Notes: generated by a model from the letters alone, not told the origin. DNA of 64,000 nucleotides from an uncultured Bacteroides sp. (GCF_963678845.1 NZ_OY787464.1:1178001-1242000), one strand, 5' to 3'; shown: positions 25,682 to 34,688, counted from the stretch's first letter. Program-made: numbers and translations.

Positions 25682-26113
25682 ATGAAACGTATTTTTATGA
25701 TCAGCTTCGCTATTATGATTATATTAGGAAGCTTTACAGGCAACGCACAAAACAATAAGAAACGAAATGCTCCTAAGGTTGCTGCACAGAAAATTGAAGT
25801 TTACTATTTCCACTTTACACGCAGATGCCCAACTTGTATGGCGGTAGAATCTGAATCTCAAAAGGATCTTGGTGCTTTATACCCGGAACAGGTTAAAAAA
25901 GGGATGATTACTTTCAAGAGTTTCAACCTTGATGAAAAGGGCAGTGAAGCTATTGCAAAGAAATGTCAGGCATCCGGTCAGAGCCTTTTGGTGATAAGCG
26001 GTAAAAAGAGAACCGATCTTACTTCGGAAGGATTTATGTATGCCCGCAACAGTCCCGACAAACTAAAGCAGAAAATCAAATCAACCATTGACCCTTTACT
26101 GGGTTCTAAATAA
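25682..26113 (+). CDS. arsF: ArsF-family secreted thioredoxin-like protein
   Basis: The 143-residue protein has a signal peptide (1-22, ending GNAQ) and a thioredoxin-like domain with CPTC at 49-52 (YYFHFTRRCPTCMAVE). It belongs to the family annotated as nitrophenyl-compound nitroreductase subunit ArsF, found in Bacteroidetes ars operons. Its enzymatic role is known mainly from that naming and genetics, so I treat it as provisional. The signal peptide places it in the periplasm, next to the ArsG membrane protein encoded 9 bp downstream, which suggests a shared electron-transfer path. Confidence 0.8.
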   Translation: MKRIFMISFAIMIILGSFTGNAQNNKKRNAPKVAAQKIEVYYFHFTRRCPTCMAVESESQKDLGALYPEQVKKGMITFKSFNLDEKGSEAIAKKCQASGQSLLVISGKKRTDLTSEGFMYARNSPDKLKQKIKSTIDPLLGSK

Positions 26114-26122
26114 TTCACTAAG

Positions 26123-26824
26123 ATGGAGTTTCTTCAAAGTATTCTTGATAATTCACAGTACTCCTTTCTTACGGCGATAATACTGGGACTGATGACCGCC
26201 ATCAGCCCCTGCCCACTGGCAACCAACATTACGGCTATAGGATTTATAAGCCGGGATATTGATAATAGCAAGCGGGTATTCCTGAACGGACTGGTCTACA
26301 CTCTTGGACGCGCAATAAGTTATACCCTTCTTGCCGTAATACTTTATTTCGGAGCCAATCAGATGAACGTGTCTATGCTGTTTCAGGGATGGGGAGAAAA
26401 GATTCTTGGCCCGTTGCTAATAGTCATCGGGCTGTTTATGCTGGATATAATAAAGATCAATTTCCCTGGAATTTCTAAACTGGCGGACAGAATTGGAGAA
26501 AACAGCAAAGGTAGTTACTGGAGTACACTTTTACTGGGAATGATCTTTGCCCTGGCATTTTGTCCTTATAGCGGAGTTCTCTACTTTGCCATGCTGATAC
26601 CAATGACCATTTCAAGTGCAAGCGGATTGTATCTTCCGGTACTGTTTGCCATTGCAACAGGTCTGCCGGTTATCATATTTGCCTGGCTGCTGGCTTATGC
26701 TGTGGGCAATGTAGGCAAACTGTATAATCAGATAAAAACCTTTGAACTTTGGTTCAGACGTGTTGTTGCTGTGATCTTTATTCTTGCAGGTTTTTACTAT
26801 GCAACTATTTTCTTTCTTAATTAG
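26123..26824 (+). CDS. arsG: ArsG-family membrane protein (CcdA/DsbD-like fold)
   Basis: The 233-residue protein has about six transmembrane segments and a CcdA-like organisation. The first segment contains SPCPLATNITAIGF and a later one contains FCPYSGVLYFAML, so each half carries a Cys-Pro pair of the kind that relays thiol electrons across the membrane in CcdA/DsbD. Databases name this family ArsG, an aromatic arsenical efflux permease. The conserved CP pairs fit a role in passing reducing power to the periplasmic ArsF protein equally well. It lies in the middle of the ars operon. Confidence 0.8.
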   Translation: MEFLQSILDNSQYSFLTAIILGLMTAISPCPLATNITAIGFISRDIDNSKRVFLNGLVYTLGRAISYTLLAVILYFGANQMNVSMLFQGWGEKILGPLLIVIGLFMLDIIKINFPGISKLADRIGENSKGSYWSTLLLGMIFALAFCPYSGVLYFAMLIPMTISSASGLYLPVLFAIATGLPVIIFAWLLAYAVGNVGKLYNQIKTFELWFRRVVAVIFILAGFYYATIFFLN

Positions 26825-26835
26825 AAAACATAAGT

Positions 26836-27897
26836 ATGAAACGGAATTCTTTTAGTGAAATCACCACACAGATACTTGGAATGAATCGCAGGAATCTGAT
26901 TGGGCTTCTGGCCTTACTGCCTGTGTGGTACCTTATATATTATAATCTGCAACCCGTAACCAACTGGATCATTGATTCCGTAATCGGTATGCAGAAAGGA
27001 GATCACCTTACCGAGTCAATCCGCTTCTTTATATTTGAAGTACCAAAGGTTCTGATGCTTCTTGCACTGATTATCTTTGTAGTGGGCATTATCCGTACTT
27101 ACTTTTCGGCAGAGCGTACGCGAAAAATGCTGGAAGGTAAATCTACCTTCACAGGCAATGTGTTGGCTTCGATGCTGGGAATAGTTACTCCTTTTTGCTC
27201 TTGCTCTGCCATCCCGTTGTTTCTGGGATTTGTGGAATCGGGCGTGCCATTGGGTGTTACCTTCTCGTTTCTGATTGCTGCGCCCATGATAAATGAAGTA
27301 GCTGTAATTCTCCTCTTCGGTATGTTTGGCTGGAAGACTGCTCTTATCTATGTTATCACCGGACTAATCATTGCTATTATTGCAGGATGGGTTATCGGCA
27401 AACTAAAGTTAGAGCATTGGGTGCAGGACTGGGTGTATCAAACTCAGATGGGCAATGCCGGAGATGATGAAAATAAACTGAATTTCTCTGACCGCATTCG
27501 TTTTGGCTTTAGCGGGGTAAAGGAGATTGTAGGCAAGGTATGGCTATATGTTGTTATCGGTATTGCCGTAGGTGCCGGAGCTCATGGTTATGTACCCGAG
27601 GACTTTATGGTATCTTTAATGGGTAAGTCTGCTTGGTACAGCATTCCTTTATCGGTTCTCATCGGGGTTCCGCTCTATTCTAACGCAGCCGGAATAATAC
27701 CTATTGTATCTGTATTGATTGAAAAAGGGGCAGCATTGGGAACCTCGCTGGCATTTATGATGGCAGTTGTGGGACTTTCGCTTCCGGAGATGATTATTCT
27801 AAAGAAAGTGCTCAAGCTTCCGCTTATACTTACATTTGTAGGAGTAGTGGCTACTGGGATTATGATTGTAGGATATTTGTTTAACTTTATATTTTAA
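26836..27897 (+). CDS. ArsP-like permease (DUF318 family)
   Basis: The 353-residue protein has about eight to ten transmembrane helices and the family motif TPFCSCSAIPLFLGFVESGVPLGVTFSFLIAAPMINEVA, including the CSC cysteine triplet. The second half repeats the fold (GVPLYSNAAGIIPIVSVLIEKGAALGTSLAFMMAVVGLSLPEM). DUF318 permeases include ArsP, which exports trivalent organoarsenicals such as methylarsenite. Position between arsG and arsC supports an arsenic role. Start at ATG 26836, 11 bp after arsG. Confidence 0.82.
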   Translation: MKRNSFSEITTQILGMNRRNLIGLLALLPVWYLIYYNLQPVTNWIIDSVIGMQKGDHLTESIRFFIFEVPKVLMLLALIIFVVGIIRTYFSAERTRKMLEGKSTFTGNVLASMLGIVTPFCSCSAIPLFLGFVESGVPLGVTFSFLIAAPMINEVAVILLFGMFGWKTALIYVITGLIIAIIAGWVIGKLKLEHWVQDWVYQTQMGNAGDDENKLNFSDRIRFGFSGVKEIVGKVWLYVVIGIAVGAGAHGYVPEDFMVSLMGKSAWYSIPLSVLIGVPLYSNAAGIIPIVSVLIEKGAALGTSLAFMMAVVGLSLPEMIILKKVLKLPLILTFVGVVATGIMIVGYLFNFIF

Positions 27898-27903
27898 ATT
27901 GTT

Positions 27904-28320
27904 ATGAAGATATTAATATTGTGTACAGGAAATAGTTGCCGCAGCCAGATGGCACACGGCTGGCTTCAATCGTTCGATAAATCATTGGATGTGCATTCTG
28001 CAGGAACTGAACCTGCACCGAGAGTAAACTCAAAAGCTGTAAAGGTGATGGCGGAAGCCGGAATAGATATCAGCAACCACATTCCTAAGAGTGTGAATCA
28101 ATATCTGGATCAGGAATGGGATTATGTAATTACGGTATGTGGAGGCGCAAACGAAAGCTGTCCCGTGTTTACCGGAAAAGTACAGCACAGACTCCACATA
28201 GGGTTTGATGATCCGTCTCACGCAACTGGAACTGACGAATTTATCTGGAGTGAATTTATCCGTGTGCGCGACGAGATAAAAAGAGGTTTCTATCAGTTTT
28301 ATATCAACGAGATTTATTGA
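27904..28320 (+). CDS. arsC: Arsenate reductase, low-molecular-weight phosphatase type
   Basis: ArsC reduces arsenate to arsenite so it can be exported. The 138-residue protein has the P-loop CTGNSCR (CX5R, Cys7 to Arg13) at its N-terminus, the thioredoxin-coupled ArsC pattern, and a second motif VITVCGGANESCPVF with further cysteines for the redox relay. It lies 6 bp after the permease gene and 15 bp before acr3, so arsenate reduction and arsenite export are co-expressed. The small thioredoxin at 25436 is a plausible reductant. Confidence 0.93.
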   Translation: MKILILCTGNSCRSQMAHGWLQSFDKSLDVHSAGTEPAPRVNSKAVKVMAEAGIDISNHIPKSVNQYLDQEWDYVITVCGGANESCPVFTGKVQHRLHIGFDDPSHATGTDEFIWSEFIRVRDEIKRGFYQFYINEIY

Positions 28321-28335
28321 ATTCAAGTTTCTAGT

Positions 28336-29379
28336 ATGAAAACAAAACTAAAGTTTCTTGACCGATACCTTACGCTATGGATATTCCTGGCAATGTTTAT
28401 CGGAGTATTTATTGGATACATCAATCCTGGAATTACAGACTTCTGGAGTAAGTTTGAATCGGGAACCACCAATATCCCTCTTGCCATTGGTCTTATTGTG
28501 ATGATGTATCCTCCCCTTGCCAAAGTAAAGTATGAAGAGCTGGGCAAAGTATTCTCTGATAAGAAGATACTTACAATATCTCTGCTTCTGAACTGGATTG
28601 TGGGTCCCATACTGATGTTTGCTTTGGGCATTCTGTTTCTGCAGAATTATCCCGAATACATGTATGGCATCATAATGATTGGTCTGGCGCGTTGCATTGC
28701 TATGGTGCTGGTATGGAACCATTTGGCTAAAGGAAGCTCGGAATATGCAGCCGGACTGGTTGCCTTAAACAGTATTTTCCAGGTGTTGTTCTTCTCGTTC
28801 TACGCTTACATTTTTATTGCTGTGCTTCCGGGATGGTTCGGATTACCTACAACAAATGCAGTGGCAAACATAACAATCGGAGAGATAGCCCACAGCGTAT
28901 TTATCTATCTGGGAATCCCCTTCATTGCCGGCTTCTTATCAAGATTCATTCTTATACGCATAAAGAGCAACGAGTGGTATTACACTAAATTTATTCCAAG
29001 AATAAGTCCGTTGACACTCATCGCATTGCTGTTCACCATCATTGTGATGTTCTCATACAAAGGAGAATACATTGTAAAACTACCTCTTGATGTGTTACTC
29101 ATAGCAGTTCCGCTGATAGCTTATTTTGCAATCATGTTCTTTTTCTCGTTCTGGATTACAAAAAAATCGGGAGCCGATTATGAGAAAACCACTTCGGTGG
29201 CATTTACTGCTACGGGAAACAACTTTGAATTGGCTATTGCTGTTGCGATTGCTGTATTTGGAATCAATTCCGGAGTGGCATTCGCAGCCGTTATCGGGCC
29301 ATTGATTGAGGTTCCGGTGCTTATTATTCTGGTAAAGTTTGCCTTGAAACAGCAATCCCGATTTATAAAAAAGGCATAG
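28336..29379 (+). CDS. acr3: ACR3-family arsenite efflux transporter
   Basis: Acr3 is a proton-coupled inner-membrane exporter of arsenite. The 347-residue protein has ten predicted membrane helices. Family motifs include LIVMMYPPLAKVKYEELG, the conserved cysteine helix GLARCIAMVLVWNHLAKGSSEYAAGLVALNS, and the glutamate helix VAFTATGNNFELAIAVAIAVFG. The length and order are normal. It is the last gene of the ars operon and is followed by repeat array C instead of a conventional terminator. Confidence 0.96.
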   Translation: MKTKLKFLDRYLTLWIFLAMFIGVFIGYINPGITDFWSKFESGTTNIPLAIGLIVMMYPPLAKVKYEELGKVFSDKKILTISLLLNWIVGPILMFALGILFLQNYPEYMYGIIMIGLARCIAMVLVWNHLAKGSSEYAAGLVALNSIFQVLFFSFYAYIFIAVLPGWFGLPTTNAVANITIGEIAHSVFIYLGIPFIAGFLSRFILIRIKSNEWYYTKFIPRISPLTLIALLFTIIVMFSYKGEYIVKLPLDVLLIAVPLIAYFAIMFFFSFWITKKSGADYEKTTSVAFTATGNNFELAIAVAIAVFGINSGVAFAAVIGPLIEVPVLIILVKFALKQQSRFIKKA

Positions 29380-29462
29380 TTCTTACTGTTTTTACAAAAC
29401 AGCAACTAGTTAAATATGAACCACTAAGGATTATTTCTAAAAGCAAACCTTTTATATTTTCA

Positions 29463-29549
29463 TTTACACCCGGATGTAAACCTGTTTTAGACCCGGGTGT
29501 AAATATCATTAGGACCCGGGTCTAAAGTTACTTTACACCCGGGTCTTAA
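29463..29549. repeat. Phased repeat array C: four CCCGGG-centred 18-bp palindromes at exact 23-bp spacing
   Basis: The palindromes are TTTACACCCGGATGTAAA, TTTAGACCCGGGTGTAAA, TTAGGACCCGGGTCTAAA and TTTACACCCGGGTCTTAA. Their centres are at 29471.5, 29494.5, 29517.5 and 29540.5, so three intervals of exactly 23 bp. The 5-bp linkers (CCTGT, TATCA, GTTAC) are unrelated to one another. The array fills most of the spacer between the convergent genes acr3 and the hypothetical at 29559. Mismatches to perfect symmetry occur independently in different copies. Confidence 0.92.
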
Positions 29550-29558
29550 TGATAATAT

Positions 29559-30392
29559 TTAATCAGTAGTTTTCAAAGAATTGGCTTTCTCCCAGGTTTC
29601 TTTGGGCGTGATTGTCAAAGTCTCATCCTTGAGGTTTAACACCGAAACATACTTTCGTCCCATCACAATGTGTTCTGTCCACTCAATAAAATCTTTATAA
29701 AGCAACAGCGTACATATATCTGTTGGAGTGATATACTCTGAAACTACGTGCGAATGAATGGTGCTAACAACTTCTTTGCCGTTATTTACTTCCTTGCACG
29801 GCAAATCTATCAGCGAGTTATGCAGTTTTACTTTTTTGATAAGCTCATTATTATTGTTGAATGTGAGCAAATAATCATTTCCAATAAGCACCACCCCAGC
29901 TATCTGAGGTGCCGTTATCAAATAAACCTTTCTTTCAGTAGGAGTAATAACAGGAATTATGTTCAGCGAAGTGTTTTTATAGAAAGAAAAGAAGTGGTCA
30001 GGATTTGTTTCAATCAAATGGCGTGCTTCAGTTCTCAACGCAATAAGTTCCTTTTCCTGGTTTGTAGGCTGGGAATGATTTATATCCACAGATATAGGTA
30101 TCTTATAAGAAATACTTGCAAACTCATACCTTGCAAGTATTTTTGTGGTGCCTTTCAAGCTATAAAAGATTGTTTTCACATTATTATTATCTGTCTGATA
30201 AGACAAATAACCATTCAAACTATCTTTTAGTTGAGGATAATCAGCAAGAAAAAGATCACTTGCGTACCACGATGCCTTCTCTAAGTGATAAAGACATTTA
30301 CCCTCTTCAAGCAATTGTTGTGCTTCGCGCTGTTGAGCAAATAAAACAGTATTTGTCAGAAGCAATATAAGCAAAAGAACTTTTTTCCGCAT
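29559..30392 (-). CDS. Secreted protein of unknown function, co-transcribed with tilS
   Basis: The 277-residue protein has a signal peptide (1-19, ending LFAQ). The rest is a mixed alpha/beta sequence with VYLITAPQIAGVVLIGNDYLLTFNNNNELIKKVKLHNS and a GKEVVSTIHSHVVSEYITPTDICTLLLYKD segment. The latter resembles His-containing motifs of unrelated periplasmic proteins, but I do not recognise a family. It starts 13 bp after the tilS stop, so it is probably transcribed with tilS. It converges with acr3 across repeat array C. Confidence 0.6.
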   Translation of the reverse strand: MRKKVLLLILLLTNTVLFAQQREAQQLLEEGKCLYHLEKASWYASDLFLADYPQLKDSLNGYLSYQTDNNNVKTIFYSLKGTTKILARYEFASISYKIPISVDINHSQPTNQEKELIALRTEARHLIETNPDHFFSFYKNTSLNIIPVITPTERKVYLITAPQIAGVVLIGNDYLLTFNNNNELIKKVKLHNSLIDLPCKEVNNGKEVVSTIHSHVVSEYITPTDICTLLLYKDFIEWTEHIVMGRKYVSVLNLKDETLTITPKETWEKANSLKTTD

Positions 30393-30405
30393 AATGTTTA
30401 GTATT

Positions 30406-31689
30406 CTAAATTAAACGCAATATCAGAACATTTTTAGTATCCTTATCAATCCGGAAACGGTTATCAGTACGCTCTCCTACCAGCCATACAATCTGCTCGC
30501 CGGAACATAACACATACATGTTTTCTTTTTCAAGAATAGAGAATTTTGCATCAGTGAGGTAATCGCTCACATTCTTTTTGCCTTTCATACCAAAGGGTAC
30601 AAACTTATCTCCCGCCTGCCACTTTCGAAGCGTGAGTGGATATTCCAGTTTATCCGCATCAAAGCAAGCCGTCTTTTTATCTCGTGGAATTACAAAATCA
30701 AGGGAATACGGGAGTCGTTCTTCTTCAATAACCGGTTTATCCTCTGTCTCAGCTGCCTGCAAAGATAGATCCTTTATCAACAAATGAGTACGATCTCTCA
30801 CTACCATCCAGGAAGAGGAAAGGAATTTTCGTCCGGATTGTCTTTCTAGACTAAGAAAAATATCATCTGCCTGCGCAGAGTTAAATCCCAGTGGGTAAAG
30901 AATCTCAAAAAGCAGCGCACGAGGCGAAGGTTCTGCCAGTAGTTTTTCTATAGAAATACCTTCTTCGCTTAGCACTCTCTCCTTCCCTTCCTCTATTACT
31001 TTATTGTAAATAACGGAAGCATCCAAAAGATGGGAAGCGGTTGAAAAGAGGCTCGACTTGATTGACGGGTTTATAGTTTCCATCATTGGAAGAAGGTTTA
31101 AACGAATCTTGTTGCGCGTATATTCATCCTGCAGATTGGTGCTGTCGGTTACATAGTCTTGCTTCATCTCTTTCAGATACGCAAGAATATCTTCCCGGCT
31201 CACAGTCAGCAGCGGACGCACAATATGGTTGTTCTTCGGGTGAATCCCCGTCAGTCCGTTTATTCCTGTTCCCCTAATCAGATTAAGCAAAAGAGTTTCC
31301 ACGCTATCATCCCGATGATGAGCCACTGCCACCACATCGGCATTCAATTCTTTACGCATTTTCTCAAACCAGTCATACCGAAGTTCACGAGCAGCCATCT
31401 CAATGGAAACCTGATGCTGTGCAGCATATTCATTGGTATCAAAATGAATTACATGGAAAGGAACCTTCGATTTCTCACAAAGATTGCGGACAAAAGATTC
31501 ATCTCTATCCGATTCCTCGCCTCGTAAATGGAAATTACAATGAGCTGCTTCGCAGGAATAGCCTAAACAAACCATCACACGGAGCAAAGCAACCGAATCG
31601 GCACCCCCACTCAACGCTATCAGAACCTTATCTTTCAGTCCGAAAAGCTTTTCTTTTTCAATATATTGGGCAATCTGAATATGTAACAT
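30406..31689 (-). CDS. tilS: tRNA(Ile)-lysidine synthetase
   Basis: TilS attaches lysine to C34 of the CAU anticodon of a minor tRNA-Ile so that it reads AUA. The 427-residue protein has the N-type ATP-pyrophosphatase P-loop SGGADS at 27-32. AAHCNFHLRGEESDRDE, VAVAHHRDDSVETLLLNLIRGTGINGLTGI and TRNKIRLNLLP follow. The C-terminal domain has WQAGDKFVPFGMKGKKNVSDYLTDAKF. The length is normal. It starts at ATG 31689, about 70 bp from the divergent feoB promoter. Confidence 0.97.
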   Translation of the reverse strand: MLHIQIAQYIEKEKLFGLKDKVLIALSGGADSVALLRVMVCLGYSCEAAHCNFHLRGEESDRDESFVRNLCEKSKVPFHVIHFDTNEYAAQHQVSIEMAARELRYDWFEKMRKELNADVVAVAHHRDDSVETLLLNLIRGTGINGLTGIHPKNNHIVRPLLTVSREDILAYLKEMKQDYVTDSTNLQDEYTRNKIRLNLLPMMETINPSIKSSLFSTASHLLDASVIYNKVIEEGKERVLSEEGISIEKLLAEPSPRALLFEILYPLGFNSAQADDIFLSLERQSGRKFLSSSWMVVRDRTHLLIKDLSLQAAETEDKPVIEEERLPYSLDFVIPRDKKTACFDADKLEYPLTLRKWQAGDKFVPFGMKGKKNVSDYLTDAKFSILEKENMYVLCSGEQIVWLVGERTDNRFRIDKDTKNVLILRLI

Positions 31690-31756
31690 ATCACAAAGGT
31701 AAGAGTTTTAAGGAAGAATAAAGCCTACTTTCTTTATTTAAAAACAGTCTAAATAA

Positions 31757-31788
31757 TTTGTCCACTCAGAGATTATACTTTATCTTTG
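31757..31788 (+). promoter_or_regulatory. Promoter of feoAB
   Basis: TTTG at 31757-31760, a 20-bp spacer and TATCTTTG at 31781-31788 form a full match to the Bacteroides TTTG-N20-TAnnTTTG promoter. The implied transcription start is close to 31795. This rules out the TTG at 31786 as a start codon and sets the leader at roughly 10 nt if translation starts at 31807. Confidence 0.75.
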
Positions 31789-31806
31789 CTGAAAATAATG
31801 AGAAGT

Positions 31807-34290
31807 ATGCGTTTATCCGAACTAAAGACGGGCGAAAGAGGCGTGATAGTAAAGGTTCTGGGCCACGGTGGATTCCGTAAAAGGATTGTGGAAATGGGAT
31901 TCATCAAAGGAAAAGTGGTTGAAGTTTTGCTAAATGCTCCCCTTAAAGACCCTATCAAATATAAGATTCTTGGATATGAAATATCTCTCCGCAGAAAAGA
32001 AGCGGAGATGATTGAGATTATCAGTGAACATGAAGTAGCCGAGCAAAACTCATCGCCCGATTATCATGGTTCTATCAATGTAGAGAGACCTTTGACGGAA
32101 GAAGAACTTAAAGCGATTGCTTTAGGAAAGCGAAGAACTATAAACGTGGCACTGGTAGGAAATCCCAATTGCGGAAAGACGTCCTTATTCAATTTGGCAT
32201 CGGGCGCTCACGAACATGTAGGAAACTACAGCGGTGTAACAGTGGATGCAAAGGAAGGATTCTTTGATTTCCAGGGTTACAGATTTAAAATAGTTGACCT
32301 TCCCGGCACCTATTCTTTATCAGCTTATACTCCCGAAGAAATCTACGTACGCCAGCATATCATTGAAGAGACACCGGACGTGGTGATAAATGTGGTTGAC
32401 GCCTCTAATCTGGAACGCAATCTTTATCTCACTACCCAGTTAATAGATATGAATGTGCGGATGGTGATTGCACTAAATATGTATGACGAACTGGAAGCTA
32501 GCGGAAATAAACTGGATTACAGATTATTGAGCAAGCTATTTGGTGTACCAATGGTTCCCACTGTGTGTAAAAAGAATCTGGGAATTGAGCATTTATTTCA
32601 TTTAGTGATTAACTTATACGAAGGGGCCGACTTCTTCGACAAAAATGGTGAAATAAACAAAGAAGTACTTCAGGAATTGCAGGACTGGCACCGTAACAAT
32701 GTGAATGAAGCTGAGCACGAAGAGCATCTGGAAGATTACATTAAGGCCAACAAGCCACAGCAAAAGACTTATCGTCATATCCATATCAATCACGGGCCCG
32801 ATTTAGAAAAAGCAATAGAATATGTGAAGGCTGAGATCTCAAAGAATGAAGAGATCAGACACCTTTACTCTACCCGTTATCTTTCCATCAAGTTACTGGA
32901 GAACGATAGAAGGATTGATAACTTCATTCGCACACTCCCCAACAGTTCTGATATCTTTGCCGCCAGAGAGAAAGCGGTCAAGCGTATTGAGGAATCTATG
33001 AATGAGGATAGTGAATCGGCCATTACAGATGCAAAATATGGTTTCATCTCCGGAGCACTGAAAGAAACCTTTGTTGATAATCATATGGAACAGCAACAGA
33101 TGACTAAGATGCTGGATACCATTGTTACACACAAAATATGGGGATACCCAATCTTTATACTATTTATGTGGATTATGTTTCAGGGAACATTTTCTCTGGG
33201 ACAATACCCGATGGATGGAATAGCATGGCTGGTGGATCTTTTGAGACACTTCTTTGAAAACACAATGGCTGCTGGGCCATTGAAAGATATGATTGTAGAT
33301 GGTATTATAGGTGGAGTTGGCGGAGTAATCGTTTTCCTACCCAACATCCTGCTCCTTTACTTCTTCATCTCTTTAATGGAAGATTCGGGATACATGGCTC
33401 GTGCAGCATTTATCATGGATAAGATTATGCATAAAATGGGGCTTCACGGAAAATCCTTCATTCCATTGGTAATGGGATTCGGATGTAACGTACCGGCAAT
33501 ACTGGCATCCCGAACCATTGAGAACAGAAAAAGCCGTCTTATCACTATGCTGGTGAATCCGTTGATGAGCTGCAGTGCACGTCTGCCTATTTATCTGTTG
33601 CTGGTAGGAACATTCTTTCCTGGTAAGGCAAGCCTTATATTACTATCAATCTATGTAACAGGGATACTTCTGGCTGTTATCATAGCACGATTGTTCAGTA
33701 AAGTGCTTATAAAAGGAGAAGATACACCATTTGTTATGGAGCTTCCTCCCTACCGGATGCCTACAATGAAAGCTATTCTACGTCACACCTGGGAAAAAGG
33801 ACAGCAATATATCAGAAAAATGGGAGGAGTGATTATGATCGCTTCAATTATAATCTGGTTCCTGGGATATTACCCAAATCATAATGCCTACAAAACAGTA
33901 TCCGAGCAACAGGAAAATTCCTATATCGGACAGATTGGTAAGACCATTGAGCCAGCCATCAAGCCATTGGGATTCGACTGGAAACTGGGAATAGGATTAG
34001 TTTCGGGAGTTGGAGCAAAAGAATTAGTGGTCAGCACGCTTAGTGTTCTCTACACAAATGATGCAGGAGCCAGCAAAACAACCCTTGCGCAGCGTATTCC
34101 AATTAACTCGCTTGCCGCCTACAGTTTCATGCTCTTTGTTCTTATCTATTTCCCCTGCATTGCCACCCTTGCCGCCATTAAGCAAGAGTCCGGCAGTTGG
34201 AAATGGGCCGCTTTTGCAGCGCTGTACACCACTGCGCTGGCTTGGATCATCGCTTTTAGCTTTTATCAAATAGGAGGTATATTATCATGA
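31807..34290 (+). CDS. feoB: FeoA-FeoB fusion, ferrous iron transporter
   Basis: FeoB is the inner-membrane Fe(II) transporter. Here a FeoA SH3-like domain (MRLSELKTGERGVIVKVLGHGGFRKRIVEMGFIKG, about residues 1-70) is fused to the N-terminus, the usual Bacteroides form. The G domain follows: G1 GNPNCGKTS near 118, G3 DLPGTYSL, and G4 NMYD. A helical insertion and two Gate domains come next (about ten transmembrane helices, with FGCNVPAILASRTIENRKSRLITMLVNPLMSCSARLPIYLLL). I choose ATG 31807 from the promoter geometry; ATG 31798 is also possible. It overlaps the next gene by 4 bp. Confidence 0.95.
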   Translation: MRLSELKTGERGVIVKVLGHGGFRKRIVEMGFIKGKVVEVLLNAPLKDPIKYKILGYEISLRRKEAEMIEIISEHEVAEQNSSPDYHGSINVERPLTEEELKAIALGKRRTINVALVGNPNCGKTSLFNLASGAHEHVGNYSGVTVDAKEGFFDFQGYRFKIVDLPGTYSLSAYTPEEIYVRQHIIEETPDVVINVVDASNLERNLYLTTQLIDMNVRMVIALNMYDELEASGNKLDYRLLSKLFGVPMVPTVCKKNLGIEHLFHLVINLYEGADFFDKNGEINKEVLQELQDWHRNNVNEAEHEEHLEDYIKANKPQQKTYRHIHINHGPDLEKAIEYVKAEISKNEEIRHLYSTRYLSIKLLENDRRIDNFIRTLPNSSDIFAAREKAVKRIEESMNEDSESAITDAKYGFISGALKETFVDNHMEQQQMTKMLDTIVTHKIWGYPIFILFMWIMFQGTFSLGQYPMDGIAWLVDLLRHFFENTMAAGPLKDMIVDGIIGGVGGVIVFLPNILLLYFFISLMEDSGYMARAAFIMDKIMHKMGLHGKSFIPLVMGFGCNVPAILASRTIENRKSRLITMLVNPLMSCSARLPIYLLLVGTFFPGKASLILLSIYVTGILLAVIIARLFSKVLIKGEDTPFVMELPPYRMPTMKAILRHTWEKGQQYIRKMGGVIMIASIIIWFLGYYPNHNAYKTVSEQQENSYIGQIGKTIEPAIKPLGFDWKLGIGLVSGVGAKELVVSTLSVLYTNDAGASKTTLAQRIPINSLAAYSFMLFVLIYFPCIATLAAIKQESGSWKWAAFAALYTTALAWIIAFSFYQIGGILS

Positions 34291-34499
34291 GCTTACAAGA
34301 ATTAATAGTTTCGGCCATAGTTTTCTTCTGCGTATTCTACGTAGGCAATAGAATCGTACTTTTTTTCAGAAATGCAAATAAGAACGAGAATCCATGTTCT
34401 AGCTGTACAAGTGGCTGTGAATTAAGGGATATGATGTATAAGAAGAAGCAACAGTGCAAAGATATCAAGAAACAAAACAAGAAAAGTTGCTGCCGATAA
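34287..34499 (+). CDS. FeoB-associated Cys-rich membrane protein
   Basis: The 70-residue protein has one N-terminal membrane helix (about 5-28, LIVSAIVFFCVFYVGNRIVLFF). A cysteine-rich cytosolic tail follows (CSSCTSGCELRD, then CKDI and a final KSCCR). This is the small Bacteroidetes FeoC-like partner commonly encoded after feoB. Its ATG overlaps the feoB stop (ATGA), implying coupled translation. The cysteines may bind iron; the precise role is unproven. Confidence 0.88.
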   Translation: MSLQELIVSAIVFFCVFYVGNRIVLFFRNANKNENPCSSCTSGCELRDMMYKKKQQCKDIKKQNKKSCCR

Positions 34500-34571
34500 G
34501 CAAAATTTCCATGCCGTATATTTGGAATTTTAGAAATATGTATTACCTTTGCACTCGCTAAAACGAAATAA

Positions 34572-34642
34572 GGTCTCTTGGCCGAGTGGCTAGGCACCGG
34601 TCTGCAAAACCGTCTACGGCGGTTCGAATCCGCCAGAGACCT
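34572..34642 (+). tRNA. tRNA-Cys (anticodon GCA)
   Basis: A 71-nt cloverleaf with the acceptor stem GGTCTCT/AGAGACC, D-arm GCCGAGTGGCTAGGC, anticodon loop CTGCAAA with GCA, and T-arm GGCGGTTCGAATCCGCC. The discriminator is T (U73), as expected for tRNA-Cys. CCA is not encoded. A terminator follows 14 bp downstream. Confidence 0.97.
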
Positions 34643-34656
34643 CAAAGTGGGTAAAA

Positions 34657-34688
34657 GCTCCAATCAGAAATGATTGGAGCTTTTTTTA
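34657..34688 (+). terminator. Rho-independent terminator of tRNA-Cys
   Basis: GCTCCAATCA pairs with TGATTGGAGC around a GAAA loop and is followed by TTTTTTT. This is a textbook intrinsic terminator. Confidence 0.95.

Noticed and set aside
29463..29549. Array C as a CRISPR array
   Set aside because: The units are 18-bp palindromes with 5-bp linkers, only four copies exist, and there are no cas genes in the window.
31786..31788. TTG as the start codon of feoB
   Set aside because: It lies inside the -7 promoter box TATCTTTG, so it cannot be in the transcript; ATG 31807 or 31798 is used instead.
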